Translations under genes and position numbers: made by a program
NCBI GenBank assembly: GCA_015069265.1
Contig: SVIY01000006.1
Coordinates: 1 to 39,349 of the forward strand
Source of the DNA: Clostridiales bacterium
GTDB taxonomy: Bacteria; Bacillota; Clostridia; Christensenellales; Borkfalkiaceae
Length of the DNA stretch: 39,349 nucleotides
Direction of reading: 5' to 3'
Notes under the pieces: model-generated
Seen by the model: the letters and a program-made list of their open reading frames with translations, nothing else
The model's database searches: none
Told to the model about the DNA's origin: nothing
In this document: positions 1-7,977 of the stretch, piece by piece
Layout: each line of letters begins with the position of its first letter
Numbering within the stretch: position 1 is the stretch's first letter

Positions 1-47
1 TCGCTAAAGAATATATTTCTTCTTCCAAGAAATATATTCTTTAGCGA
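1..47. repeat. perfect 21-bp inverted repeat with 5-bp spacer at window start
   Basis: tcgctaaagaatatatttctt / cttcc / aagaaatatattctttagcga; arms are exact reverse complements. Confidence 0.98.
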
Positions 48-1008
48 GTTCGGGATATTGTTCAGCGTAAGCCTTAAACATTTCCTTCCAAGCCTTTTGA
101 GCGCGTTTGCCTTTAGAAGCAAACTTCTTGCAGTGCTTGAATACTTCTTCGGGAACTTCAAACGGTTCTGACGTCCATTCGAGGTTTTTCTTTAAGGTTG
201 CAACACCTTCTTCACCGAGCGGTGCGCCGTGGCAACTTGCTTTGCCAACGAGGTGTGAGCCGTAACCGATTAAAGACTTGATAACGATGAGTGAAGGCTT
301 ATTTTTTTCTGCTTTTGCCTTCTTGATTGCGCGGTTGAGAGCGCCTATATCGTTAGCGTCCTTAACGTTGATAACTTGCCAACCCAAAGCTTCGTGACGT
401 TTACCAACGTCCTCTCTAAAGGTAATGTCGGTATCGCCTTCGATAGTGATATCGTTATCATCATATAAAACGATGAGTTTGCCGAGCTTTAATGCGCCGG
501 CGAGAGAAGCGGCTTCGTTTTCAATACCTTCTTGCATACAGCCGTCGCCACAGAGTGCGTAGGTGTAGTGGTCAACGATGGGGAAGCCTTCTTTATTGAA
601 CTTTTCAGCAAGATAAGCTTCAGCGATAGCCATACCAACTGCGTTAGCAATACCTTGTCCGAGCGGACCGGTGCTAGTTTCAACGCCGGGGCATACACCG
701 TATTCGGGGTGACCTGCCGTGCGTGAACCGAGTTGACGGAAGTTCATAATGTCTTCTTTGGTAAGACCGAAACCGAAGAGATAGTAGAGAGCGTAGTCGA
801 GCATTGAGCCGTGACCTGCGGAAAGAACGAATCTATCGCGATTGTCAAACGCCGTATCCTTCGGGTTGAAAACCATATTAGTAAAAGCGGCATAACCGAT
901 AGGTGCTGCGCCGAGGGGCAGACCGGGGTGGCCGGAGTTAGCCTTTTGGATAGCCTCTGCAGAGAGAACCCTTATGGCATTGATAGTGAGTTGCTTAACG
1001 TCTTGCAT
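1..1008 (-). CDS. tkt: transketolase, N-terminal (TPP-binding) part, truncated at window edge
   Basis: MQDVKQLTINAIRVLSAEAIQKANSGHPGLPLGAAP..., GDGCMQEGIENEAASLAG TPP motif; ATG at 1008 preceded by aaggaggatatt. Protein ends in the linker after the PP domain; the stop near base 4 lies in an inverted repeat. Confidence 0.93.
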
Positions 1009-1169
1009 AATATCCTCCTTAAGATTGAGTGCCGAACGCCTTATTCGAAAAATCGCGGTGTTAATTTTTAGCGATAATCGTAAAAGACAGCACGAATAAA
1101 TACAATATATATTATATAGCAACCGCAATTCTTTTTCAAGTCTTTTTCTGCAAAAATAAATAAAAAAAC

Positions 1170-1198
1170 TTGTATAATTGCGCTTGTCGTGATATAAT
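1170..1198 (+). promoter_or_regulatory. probable sigma-A promoter for proS
   Basis: TTGTAT - 17 nt - TATAAT, 41 bp before the ATG. Confidence 0.55.
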
Positions 1199-1239
1199 TA
1201 AACTATCTTATTATGGAAAACTATGCACGGAGAGACATT

Positions 1240-2670
1240 ATGAGCGAAAAACAATTCGTAAAAGAGATTGCCGACATTAATGAAAACTTTACCCAATGGT
1301 ACACCGACGTTGTTCTAAAAACCGAACTCGTCGACTACGGCCCCGTAAAAGGTACTATGGTTATTAGACCTTACGGCTATGCTATTTGGGAAAATATTCA
1401 AAAAGATATGGACAGACGCTTTAAGGAAGCAGGGTCAAAGAACGCATACTTCCCCTTGCTTATTCCTATGAGCTTTTTTACCAAGGAAGCAGAGCACGTT
1501 GAAGGCTTTGCGCCAGAAGTAGCAGTCGTTACTCACGCAGGCGGTGCAAAACTTGAAGAGCCTTTGGCAATTCGTCCGACTAGTGAAACGGTTATTGGAA
1601 CAATGTATTCAAAGTGGATTCAATCTTATCGCGACCTTCCCGTTATAATGAACCAATGGTGTAACGTTATGCGTTGGGAAAAGACCACTAGACCTTTCCT
1701 CCGCACGAGCGAATTCTTGTGGCAAGAAGGTCACACCGTTCACGCCACCGAAGAAGAGGCTATGGAAGAAACCATAAAGATGCTTAACGTTTACAAAGAC
1801 TTTATGGAAAACACCCTCGCGCTACCCGTGTTCACGGGCAGAAAGACCGAAAAGGAAAAATTTGCAGGCGCAGTCGCAACCTTTGGATTAGAGGCAATGA
1901 TGCTTGACGGCAAGAGCTTGCAGTCTGGTACTAGCCACTACCTCGGTCAAAACTTCTCTAAAGCGTTCGATATTAAATTCCTCGATAAAGATAGCACCCT
2001 AAAGCACGGCTACACTACCTCATGGGGAACTTCTACCCGTATGATTGGTGCAATAATCATGGCGCACGGCGACCAAAGAGGTTTGGTTCTTCCGCCCAAG
2101 GTTGCACCTATCCAAGTGGTTATCGTTCCTATCGCAGTGCATAAGGGCGGTGTTATCGAAAAGGCAAAAGAATTAGAAGCAATGCTCGTTAAAGCCGGTA
2201 TTCGCGCTGAAACCGATACTCGTGATATGAGCCCCGGTTGGAAGTTCAACGAGTGGGAAATGAAAGGCGTTCCCGTTCGTATAGAAATCGGTCCTAGAGA
2301 TATTGAGAATAATCAAGTTATGGTTATGAGAAGAGATACGCTCGAAAAGACTGCTGTATCTATGGATAACCTCGATAAAACTTTGGAAGAACTTTTGGAA
2401 GTTATCCAAAAAGAAATGTTTGTTAAAGCAAAAGAAAGACGCGATAAAAAAGTTGTTGAAGCCGACACTTTAGACGGAATTTTGTCTGGTGTTGAAGCGC
2501 AAAACTTCGTTAAAGCCGGTTGGTGTGGTTGCCGTGAGTGTGAAGATAAAGTAAAAGAAGTTGCATCCGCCACCGCTCGTGTAATGTGTGACGAAGAGGG
2601 TATTCCCGAAAAGTGTGCAATTTGTGGTAAACCAGCAACGCACAAGGTAATATTTGCCCGCGCCTACTAA
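1240..2670 (+). CDS. proS: prolyl-tRNA synthetase (archaeal/eukaryotic-like type)
   Basis: MSEKQFVKEIADINENFTQWYTDVVLKTELVDYGPVKGTMVIRPYGYAIWENIQ...RPTSE...FLRTSEFLWQEGHT; C-terminal Cys-rich domain ending IFARAY. ATG at 1240 preferred because of the upstream ggaga. Confidence 0.95.
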   Translation: MSEKQFVKEIADINENFTQWYTDVVLKTELVDYGPVKGTMVIRPYGYAIWENIQKDMDRRFKEAGSKNAYFPLLIPMSFFTKEAEHVEGFAPEVAVVTHAGGAKLEEPLAIRPTSETVIGTMYSKWIQSYRDLPVIMNQWCNVMRWEKTTRPFLRTSEFLWQEGHTVHATEEEAMEETIKMLNVYKDFMENTLALPVFTGRKTEKEKFAGAVATFGLEAMMLDGKSLQSGTSHYLGQNFSKAFDIKFLDKDSTLKHGYTTSWGTSTRMIGAIIMAHGDQRGLVLPPKVAPIQVVIVPIAVHKGGVIEKAKELEAMLVKAGIRAETDTRDMSPGWKFNEWEMKGVPVRIEIGPRDIENNQVMVMRRDTLEKTAVSMDNLDKTLEELLEVIQKEMFVKAKERRDKKVVEADTLDGILSGVEAQNFVKAGWCGCRECEDKVKEVASATARVMCDEEGIPEKCAICGKPATHKVIFARAY

Positions 2671-2689
2671 ATAAAGGCTTATTTGCGTC

Positions 2690-2910
2690 GCATCTCTGCG
2701 TTGCACTCCGCGTTGCTCGTGTTACGTACAGACGTACGCGCCACGTCGCAATGCTCGTGCGCCTTGACCTGCTCGCAACTAACCCTTTATTATCATAATA
2801 GTTATTTGGGTTGTGCGGTCGAGCCTAGCCTAACTCGTTTCTAACCCTTTATTATCATAATAGTTATTTGGGTTGCGTGGTAGAGCCTCCCCACGCTTGC
2901 AACTAAATCG
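2690..2910. repeat. intergenic repeat block with two identical 35-bp direct repeats and an imperfect GC-rich hairpin
   Basis: ctaaccctttattatcataatagttatttgggttg at 2779-2813 and 2841-2875 (62-bp period); imperfect stem gcgttgctcgtg ... cacgtcgcaatgc around 2700-2755. Confidence 0.8.
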
Positions 2911-2989
2911 TTAAAAGTATGGGGCAAAGCATTACAAAAAAGTATATTAAAGTTAATTGAGAGCAATATAGGGATATAAGGAGAATTTA

Positions 2990-3877
2990 ATGGTTGAAAT
3001 AATTAATGTTTATAGGAACATGGAAACGGGTGCTATTATAGAACAAGGGCACCCCGTGAACAACACGCTTTTAATAGTGTACGTTGCTATAATGATGCTA
3101 ATTCCCGTTGCTCTTTACGTTTTTAGAGCGATTGGGCTTTACGTTATGGCAAAGCGCGCTGGGTTAAAGTGCAAAGTAATGGCGATTTTCCCTTGTATTT
3201 GGATATACGTTGCTTGTAAACTTTGCGGAAAGCAGAGAGTTTTTGGCAGAACGTTTGAGCAAATTGCATTGCTATTCTGCATACTCTTTACTATTGCCGA
3301 AGTGCTTGCGTTCGCATACGAGTTCTTGGCGTATTTTCCAATAATTGGAAACATGATGCAAGGAAACGGAACGATATATATCTCAAACGCAGTTTTAGAT
3401 TCTGAAAAATACGTTCCGACAATCGTGTCGAGCTTATACGGAGAGGCTGGAAGATACGTTGACCCGTACGGTGGGGCGGTATATCTCATTTTGACTATCC
3501 TTTATTATCTAACCGCGGTAACCGATATTGTAAGTATAGTAATATCAGTCATAATCTACTTTAACTTGTTCAGAAAGTATTGGCCACAACATTTCATTTT
3601 GGGTTTAATACTCTCAATATTCGGACTTTTTGGTATATTCGTATTCGTCGTAAGAAAGAGAGAACCTGTAGATTACGCTAAATACGCAAGAGAAAGATAC
3701 CAAAATACGTATGGATATAATCCGTACAACCAAAACCCTTATCGCAATCCTTACAACAACCCCTATCAGAATAATCCTTATCAAAATCAACCGAAAAATA
3801 ACGGTAACGACTCGCCGTTTTCGGAATTTAAGGATAAAAAGAACGAGCCCGAAGACCCGTTTGACGAATTTAAATAG
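2990..3877 (+). CDS. multi-pass membrane protein with NPY/Asn-rich C-terminal tail
   Basis: Several hydrophobic segments; tail YGYNPYNQNPYRNPYNNPYQNNPYQNQPKNNG; RBS aaggaga. Confidence 0.8.
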   Translation: MVEIINVYRNMETGAIIEQGHPVNNTLLIVYVAIMMLIPVALYVFRAIGLYVMAKRAGLKCKVMAIFPCIWIYVACKLCGKQRVFGRTFEQIALLFCILFTIAEVLAFAYEFLAYFPIIGNMMQGNGTIYISNAVLDSEKYVPTIVSSLYGEAGRYVDPYGGAVYLILTILYYLTAVTDIVSIVISVIIYFNLFRKYWPQHFILGLILSIFGLFGIFVFVVRKREPVDYAKYARERYQNTYGYNPYNQNPYRNPYNNPYQNNPYQNQPKNNGNDSPFSEFKDKKNEPEDPFDEFK

Positions 3878-3898
3878 AGAATAATTCTTGGAGAAATT

Positions 3899-5236
3899 AT
3901 GCCGTCAGAAAACATTGCCGCAATATCCACAGCGTTATCTGCTAGCGGAGTAGCGGTTATTAGAATTAGTGGAGACAGTCCGCTTAAAATTGCAGAGAAA
4001 ATGTTTTTGCCCGTGGGGAAAACCGCGGTCAAAGACTTCGAGCCGTATAAAATGTACGTTGGCGAAATCGTTGCCGACGGTTTTAACGACTTCGGTCTTT
4101 GCGTATATTTTAAAGGCCCTAAAAGTTTTACGGGCGAGGACGTGGTGGAATTCCACTCTCACGGCGGTATTGCTATAACCAAAGGAATTTTAAAAAAGAT
4201 ATTGTCGCTCGGTGCAAGACTTGCAAACAACGGCGAGTTCACAAAGCGCGCGTTCATGAACGGTAAACTCTCACTTTCCTCTGCAGAGGGACTTATCGAT
4301 ATGATAAATAGCGAGTCAGTATCGGGGGTTAAGGCAGGTTATTCGCTTTACCGCGAAAAACTCTGTGCCGAAGTAAACTCAATGCAAGACGAGATTACCG
4401 ACGTGCTTGCACAAATCGACGTGGATATGGACTTCCCCGAAGAAGATTTGGAGCAGAGTTCAACCGAAGCGGTGGAAAAAACGCTTAAAATAACCGTCGA
4501 GAGAATTGACAAACTCTTATCCTCTTACCGCGTGGGTAGAACGCTCGTAAACGGGGTTAAGGTGGGAATAGTCGGCAAGCCGAATACGGGCAAAAGCTCT
4601 ATTCTTAACGCGCTATTAAATTATGAAAAGGCAATCGTGTCTGACGTTGCAGGAACAACGCGCGACGTGGTTGAGGGCGCGATAGATATCGACGGAGTAA
4701 GGTTTAATTTTTCCGACACCGCAGGGATAAGAGAGAGCGACGATAAAATCGAAGCGCTTGGCGTTGGACTTTCTAAAAAAATTCTTTTAGAGAGCGACCT
4801 CTTGCTCTTCGTTATAGACGCGTCTAACCTCACCGAAGAGGACGAGGCGGTCTACCAATTAATAAAAGATAAAAACGTGCTATTTGCCGTTAACAAAACG
4901 GACAAGAGCGACTATATAGACGACAGGGCGGATATTTACGTTTCCGCAAAAGAAAAGAAAAACATAGAACAGTTAAAATCTATAATGTTCGATAAAACCG
5001 TGGGTAACGGAGTAGACCTCAACGGCGACTATCTGTGCGAGGAAAGGCATTTTGAAGCGCTATCTAGAGCAAAACAAAAATTCCTAGTTGCAATAGACAG
5101 TATCGGAAAAGTTACTCTCGATATGCTCGCAATCGACGTTAAAGACGGTTGGGACGCGCTCGGAGAAATTTCGGGCAGAACTGCAACCGAGGAGATAATA
5201 AACGACATTTTTTCCAAGTTCTGCGTGGGAAAATAA
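3899..5236 (+). CDS. mnmE: tRNA uridine-5-carboxymethylaminomethyl(34) synthesis GTPase MnmE
   Basis: GKPNTGKSSILNALLNYEKAIVSDVAGTTRDVVEG, NKTD, C-terminal FSKFCVGK; TrmE N-domain. Confidence 0.96.
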   Translation: MPSENIAAISTALSASGVAVIRISGDSPLKIAEKMFLPVGKTAVKDFEPYKMYVGEIVADGFNDFGLCVYFKGPKSFTGEDVVEFHSHGGIAITKGILKKILSLGARLANNGEFTKRAFMNGKLSLSSAEGLIDMINSESVSGVKAGYSLYREKLCAEVNSMQDEITDVLAQIDVDMDFPEEDLEQSSTEAVEKTLKITVERIDKLLSSYRVGRTLVNGVKVGIVGKPNTGKSSILNALLNYEKAIVSDVAGTTRDVVEGAIDIDGVRFNFSDTAGIRESDDKIEALGVGLSKKILLESDLLLFVIDASNLTEEDEAVYQLIKDKNVLFAVNKTDKSDYIDDRADIYVSAKEKKNIEQLKSIMFDKTVGNGVDLNGDYLCEERHFEALSRAKQKFLVAIDSIGKVTLDMLAIDVKDGWDALGEISGRTATEEIINDIFSKFCVGK

Positions 5237-5246
5237 AGGGGGGAGT

Positions 5247-6134
5247 ATGGTAAATTTAGAACTATACAGAGTTTTTTACACCGTTGCAAAGTGCGGAAGC
5301 CTAACCAAAGCCGCAGAAGAACTTTTCATATCCCAACCCGCAGTTTCGCAGGCGATAAAGCAACTTGAAACGCAACTTGGCGGAAAACTTTTTAACCGCA
5401 CGCATAAGGGTATGGAACTCTCCGAAACGGGCGGAAAACAAATTTTTGCAACCGTTGAAAAGGCGCTCCGCCTATTCGACGACGCGGAGAGCAAGTACGC
5501 CGAGTTTAAGGATACGGCAACGGGCGTGGTGAGAATTTGCGCATCGGACACGGTTAGCACCCACTTTTTATTGCCTTACATAAAAGAGTATCATCAAAAA
5601 TATCCCGACGTTAACCTAATACTTCAAAACGGAACGTCGAGCGAGACCATAGAACTATTAAAAAACGACAAAGGGGACGTGGGTTTTGTAAATCTTCCTA
5701 TTGACGATAGAGATATAAACCTCTCCAACACCGTTATGCAACTGCACGACACTTTCGTTGCGAGCGACAAGTTCTCCGAATTGTTTGACGACACGGTAGA
5801 CCTTAAAAGATTACAAGACTATCCTTTGTTGATGCTTGAACTATCCACCGCGACAAGACAGGCAATAGTCAGCTTTGCGCATTCCCAAGGCGTGCATTTG
5901 CACCCCGAAATAGAACTAGCGAGCCTAGAACTTATGACAGAGCTTGCTAAAAACGGAATTGGTATTGCTTGTATTCCTAAAGAGTTCGTTAAGCACGAAC
6001 TAGAAGAAGGGAGCTTAAAAGAGATAAAGACCAATCCTGCCCTTCCGACGAGGGCGATTGGACTTGCGCTTCCAAAACACGAAAATTTGACATTTGCCGT
6101 CAAAGAGTTTATAAAACTTATAAACGAAAAATAG
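5247..6134 (+). CDS. LysR-family transcriptional regulator
   Basis: N-terminal HTH LYRVFYTVAKCGSLTKAAEELFISQPAVSQAIKQLETQLGGKLFNR; substrate-binding C-terminal domain. Confidence 0.93.
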   Translation: MVNLELYRVFYTVAKCGSLTKAAEELFISQPAVSQAIKQLETQLGGKLFNRTHKGMELSETGGKQIFATVEKALRLFDDAESKYAEFKDTATGVVRICASDTVSTHFLLPYIKEYHQKYPDVNLILQNGTSSETIELLKNDKGDVGFVNLPIDDRDINLSNTVMQLHDTFVASDKFSELFDDTVDLKRLQDYPLLMLELSTATRQAIVSFAHSQGVHLHPEIELASLELMTELAKNGIGIACIPKEFVKHELEEGSLKEIKTNPALPTRAIGLALPKHENLTFAVKEFIKLINEK

Positions 6135-6145
6135 GGGGAAGTTAA

Positions 6146-6925
6146 ATGGAAATTTGGGAAGCGATAATTCTCGGCGCAGTGCAAGGCTTTGCTGAATTTT
6201 TGCCCATATCTTCTAGCGGACACTTGATTTTAATGCAAAAATGGTTCGGCATTGAAGAAAACCAACTCTTTTATAGCATAATGCTCCACCTCGGCACGTT
6301 AATACCTGTGGTAATCGTGCTGTGGAAAGATATTTTAGGGCTGTTTAAGGACAGAATGAAAAGGTTTTGGTACTTGGTGCTTGCAAGTATTCCGGCAGGA
6401 GTTTTGGGCGTTATTTTTGCCCTAACTATTGATTTTGACCAACTGTTTAGCGAATATTTGTGGCTTTTATCCATACCTTTCCTCATCACCGCAGGCGAAT
6501 TGATTTTCTGCGAATGGAGAAATAAAAAATACCTTATGAACCAACCTATAAACGCAAAAACCGCTTTCATTATGGGTTGCGGTCAAGCGTTCGGTGTGTT
6601 CTCCGGCATATCTAGAAGTGGGTCTACCATAACCGCAGGAAGCATTGCAAGAGTGGACAGAAAGGAAAACGCAAACTTTGCTTTTTTAATGAGTATCCCA
6701 ATTATCCTCGCAGCCGTTGGCATGGAGGGGATAAGTTTAATCACGGGGGACGGAATAGGTAGTATTGACGTCGTTCCGCTCATTTTCGGTATGGTTACCG
6801 CAATGATTACAGGCTATATCGCAGTCAAGTTTATGCTCGGCATTATAAGAAAGGCCAACTATAAGTGGTTTAGCGTTTACCTTGTCGGTATAAGCATTGC
6901 GACGCTCGTTACGGCACTTGTTTAG
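6146..6925 (+). CDS. uppP: undecaprenyl-diphosphate phosphatase
   Basis: AIILGAVQGFAEFLPISSSGHLIL and FSGISRSGSTITAG motifs of the BacA/UppP family. Confidence 0.96.
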   Translation: MEIWEAIILGAVQGFAEFLPISSSGHLILMQKWFGIEENQLFYSIMLHLGTLIPVVIVLWKDILGLFKDRMKRFWYLVLASIPAGVLGVIFALTIDFDQLFSEYLWLLSIPFLITAGELIFCEWRNKKYLMNQPINAKTAFIMGCGQAFGVFSGISRSGSTITAGSIARVDRKENANFAFLMSIPIILAAVGMEGISLITGDGIGSIDVVPLIFGMVTAMITGYIAVKFMLGIIRKANYKWFSVYLVGISIATLVTALV

Positions 6926-6960
6926 AAAAAATTAAAAATTTAATATAAGGAGAAATTCAA

Positions 6961-7563
6961 ATGAAAAAATTCTTCGGCGAATTTAAGAAGTTTATCACGC
7001 GCGGAAACGTGCTTGATATGGCAGTCGGTGTTATTGTCGGCGGTGCGTTCACAGGTATTGTTAACGGACTTTCCAACTTTATATTAAAACCGATTATTAA
7101 CTGGATACTCGCATTAATCCTTGGCGAAAAGGGATTGAGCGGTGCAATCACTTTCCTCTCTAAAGCGGAAAAGGACGGAGTTGTTGACCTAGCAAACTCT
7201 ATCTATATTGATTGGGGCGCGTTTATTAGTGCGATTATAAACTTCTTCATCATTGCTTTCGTACTCTTTGCTATCGTTAAGACCATGAACAAGATTAAAG
7301 AGGGTAACGAAAAACTCAACGCAGAAATAAAGAAAGACAAACTTACCAAAGAGCAAAAGAAAGAACTAAAGCTCGCAGGCGTAAACAGAAAGGACAAGCA
7401 AGCAGTTAAAGAATACTTTGACCGTCAAGCACAGGTTAAAGCCGAGGCTGAAGCAGAGGCAAAACGCATTGCCGATGAAAAAGCACTTGCAGACCGCCTA
7501 GCAAACCCCACTACCGAGGACCTCTTAAAACAAATCAAAGAATTACTCGAAAAGAAAGTTTAA
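6961..7563 (+). CDS. mscL: large-conductance mechanosensitive channel
   Basis: FKKFITRGNVLDMAVGVIVGGAFTGIVNGLSNFILKPIINW; RBS aaggaga. Confidence 0.95.
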   Translation: MKKFFGEFKKFITRGNVLDMAVGVIVGGAFTGIVNGLSNFILKPIINWILALILGEKGLSGAITFLSKAEKDGVVDLANSIYIDWGAFISAIINFFIIAFVLFAIVKTMNKIKEGNEKLNAEIKKDKLTKEQKKELKLAGVNRKDKQAVKEYFDRQAQVKAEAEAEAKRIADEKALADRLANPTTEDLLKQIKELLEKKV

Positions 7564-7573
7564 TATTAAAAAC

Positions 7574-7603
7574 AAAAAGCCACCCAAACGGGTGGTTTTT
7601 TTA
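7574..7603 (+). terminator. intrinsic terminator after mscL (also plausible on the minus strand)
   Basis: CCACCC aaac GGGTGG TTTTTTT; reverse strand reads CCACCC gttt GGGTGG CTTTTTGTTTTT. Confidence 0.9.
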
Positions 7604-7638
7604 TAAATTGTGTGACGACAACCGAAATTTGCTTTTTT

Positions 7639-7667
7639 ATTATACTGCACAAAAATGTGCATGTCAA
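7639..7667 (-). promoter_or_regulatory. consensus sigma-A promoter on minus strand with palindrome in spacer
   Basis: Minus strand: TTGACA-TGCACATTTTTGTGCAG(17)-TATAAT. Confidence 0.8.
7646..7661. promoter_or_regulatory. candidate operator 1 of adjacent XRE regulator
   Basis: TGCACA-AAAA-TGTGCA palindrome. Confidence 0.65.
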
Positions 7668-7674
7668 GTATTTT

Positions 7675-7688
7675 GCACAAAATTGTGC
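7675..7688. promoter_or_regulatory. candidate operator 2 of adjacent XRE regulator
   Basis: GCACAA-AA-TTGTGC palindrome immediately upstream of a TAAAAT -10-like element and the regulator start. Confidence 0.6.
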
Positions 7689-7700
7689 TAAAATAAAAAT

Positions 7701-7919
7701 ATGGAAGAGAAAGCAATGTTAAACTGTGGCGAAATCTTAAAAGAACATAGAGAAAAATTGGGTTTGAGTCAATCAGCAGTGGCGAAGAAAATAAAAACCT
7801 CTCATCAAAACATAAGCAGGTGGGAGAGTGGAAAGTTTTTGCCAAGCATTGATTTTTGTATTAAACTTGCCGATTTATACGGAATTTCTTTAGATGACTT
7901 GGTTGGACGAGAAAAATAA
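7701..7919 (+). CDS. small XRE-family HTH regulator
   Basis: ILKEHREKLGLSQSAVAKKIKTSHQNISRWESGKFLPSIDFCIKLADLYGISLDDLVG. Internal ATG at 7716 is an alternative start with better SD spacing. Confidence 0.88.
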   Translation: MEEKAMLNCGEILKEHREKLGLSQSAVAKKIKTSHQNISRWESGKFLPSIDFCIKLADLYGISLDDLVGREK

Positions 7920-7968
7920 AGCACACTATACTTTCACTTGGAGTGAAGAGGTAGTGTGCTTTTTAATT
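7920..7968. terminator. bidirectional terminator between convergent XRE gene and mgtE
   Basis: GCACACTA...CTTTCACTTGGAGTGAAG...TAGTGTGC TTTTT. Confidence 0.8.
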
Positions 7969-7977
7969 TTATCTTTT

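Noticed and set aside
1-1008. Genuine split (two-subunit) transketolase ending near base 4
   Set aside because: Protein extends through the inter-domain linker typical of full-length enzymes and its stop is formed by a fold-back palindrome at the window edge.
532-1071. Plus-strand ORFs opposite transketolase
   Set aside because: No start signal or domain; explained by the minus-strand gene.
2779-2875. CRISPR-like array
   Set aside because: Only two 35-bp repeats with one 27-bp spacer, no cas genes; fits a dispersed intergenic repeat better.
3705-3800. DNA minisatellite
   Set aside because: Repetition is at the protein level (NPY motifs); nucleotide units are irregular.
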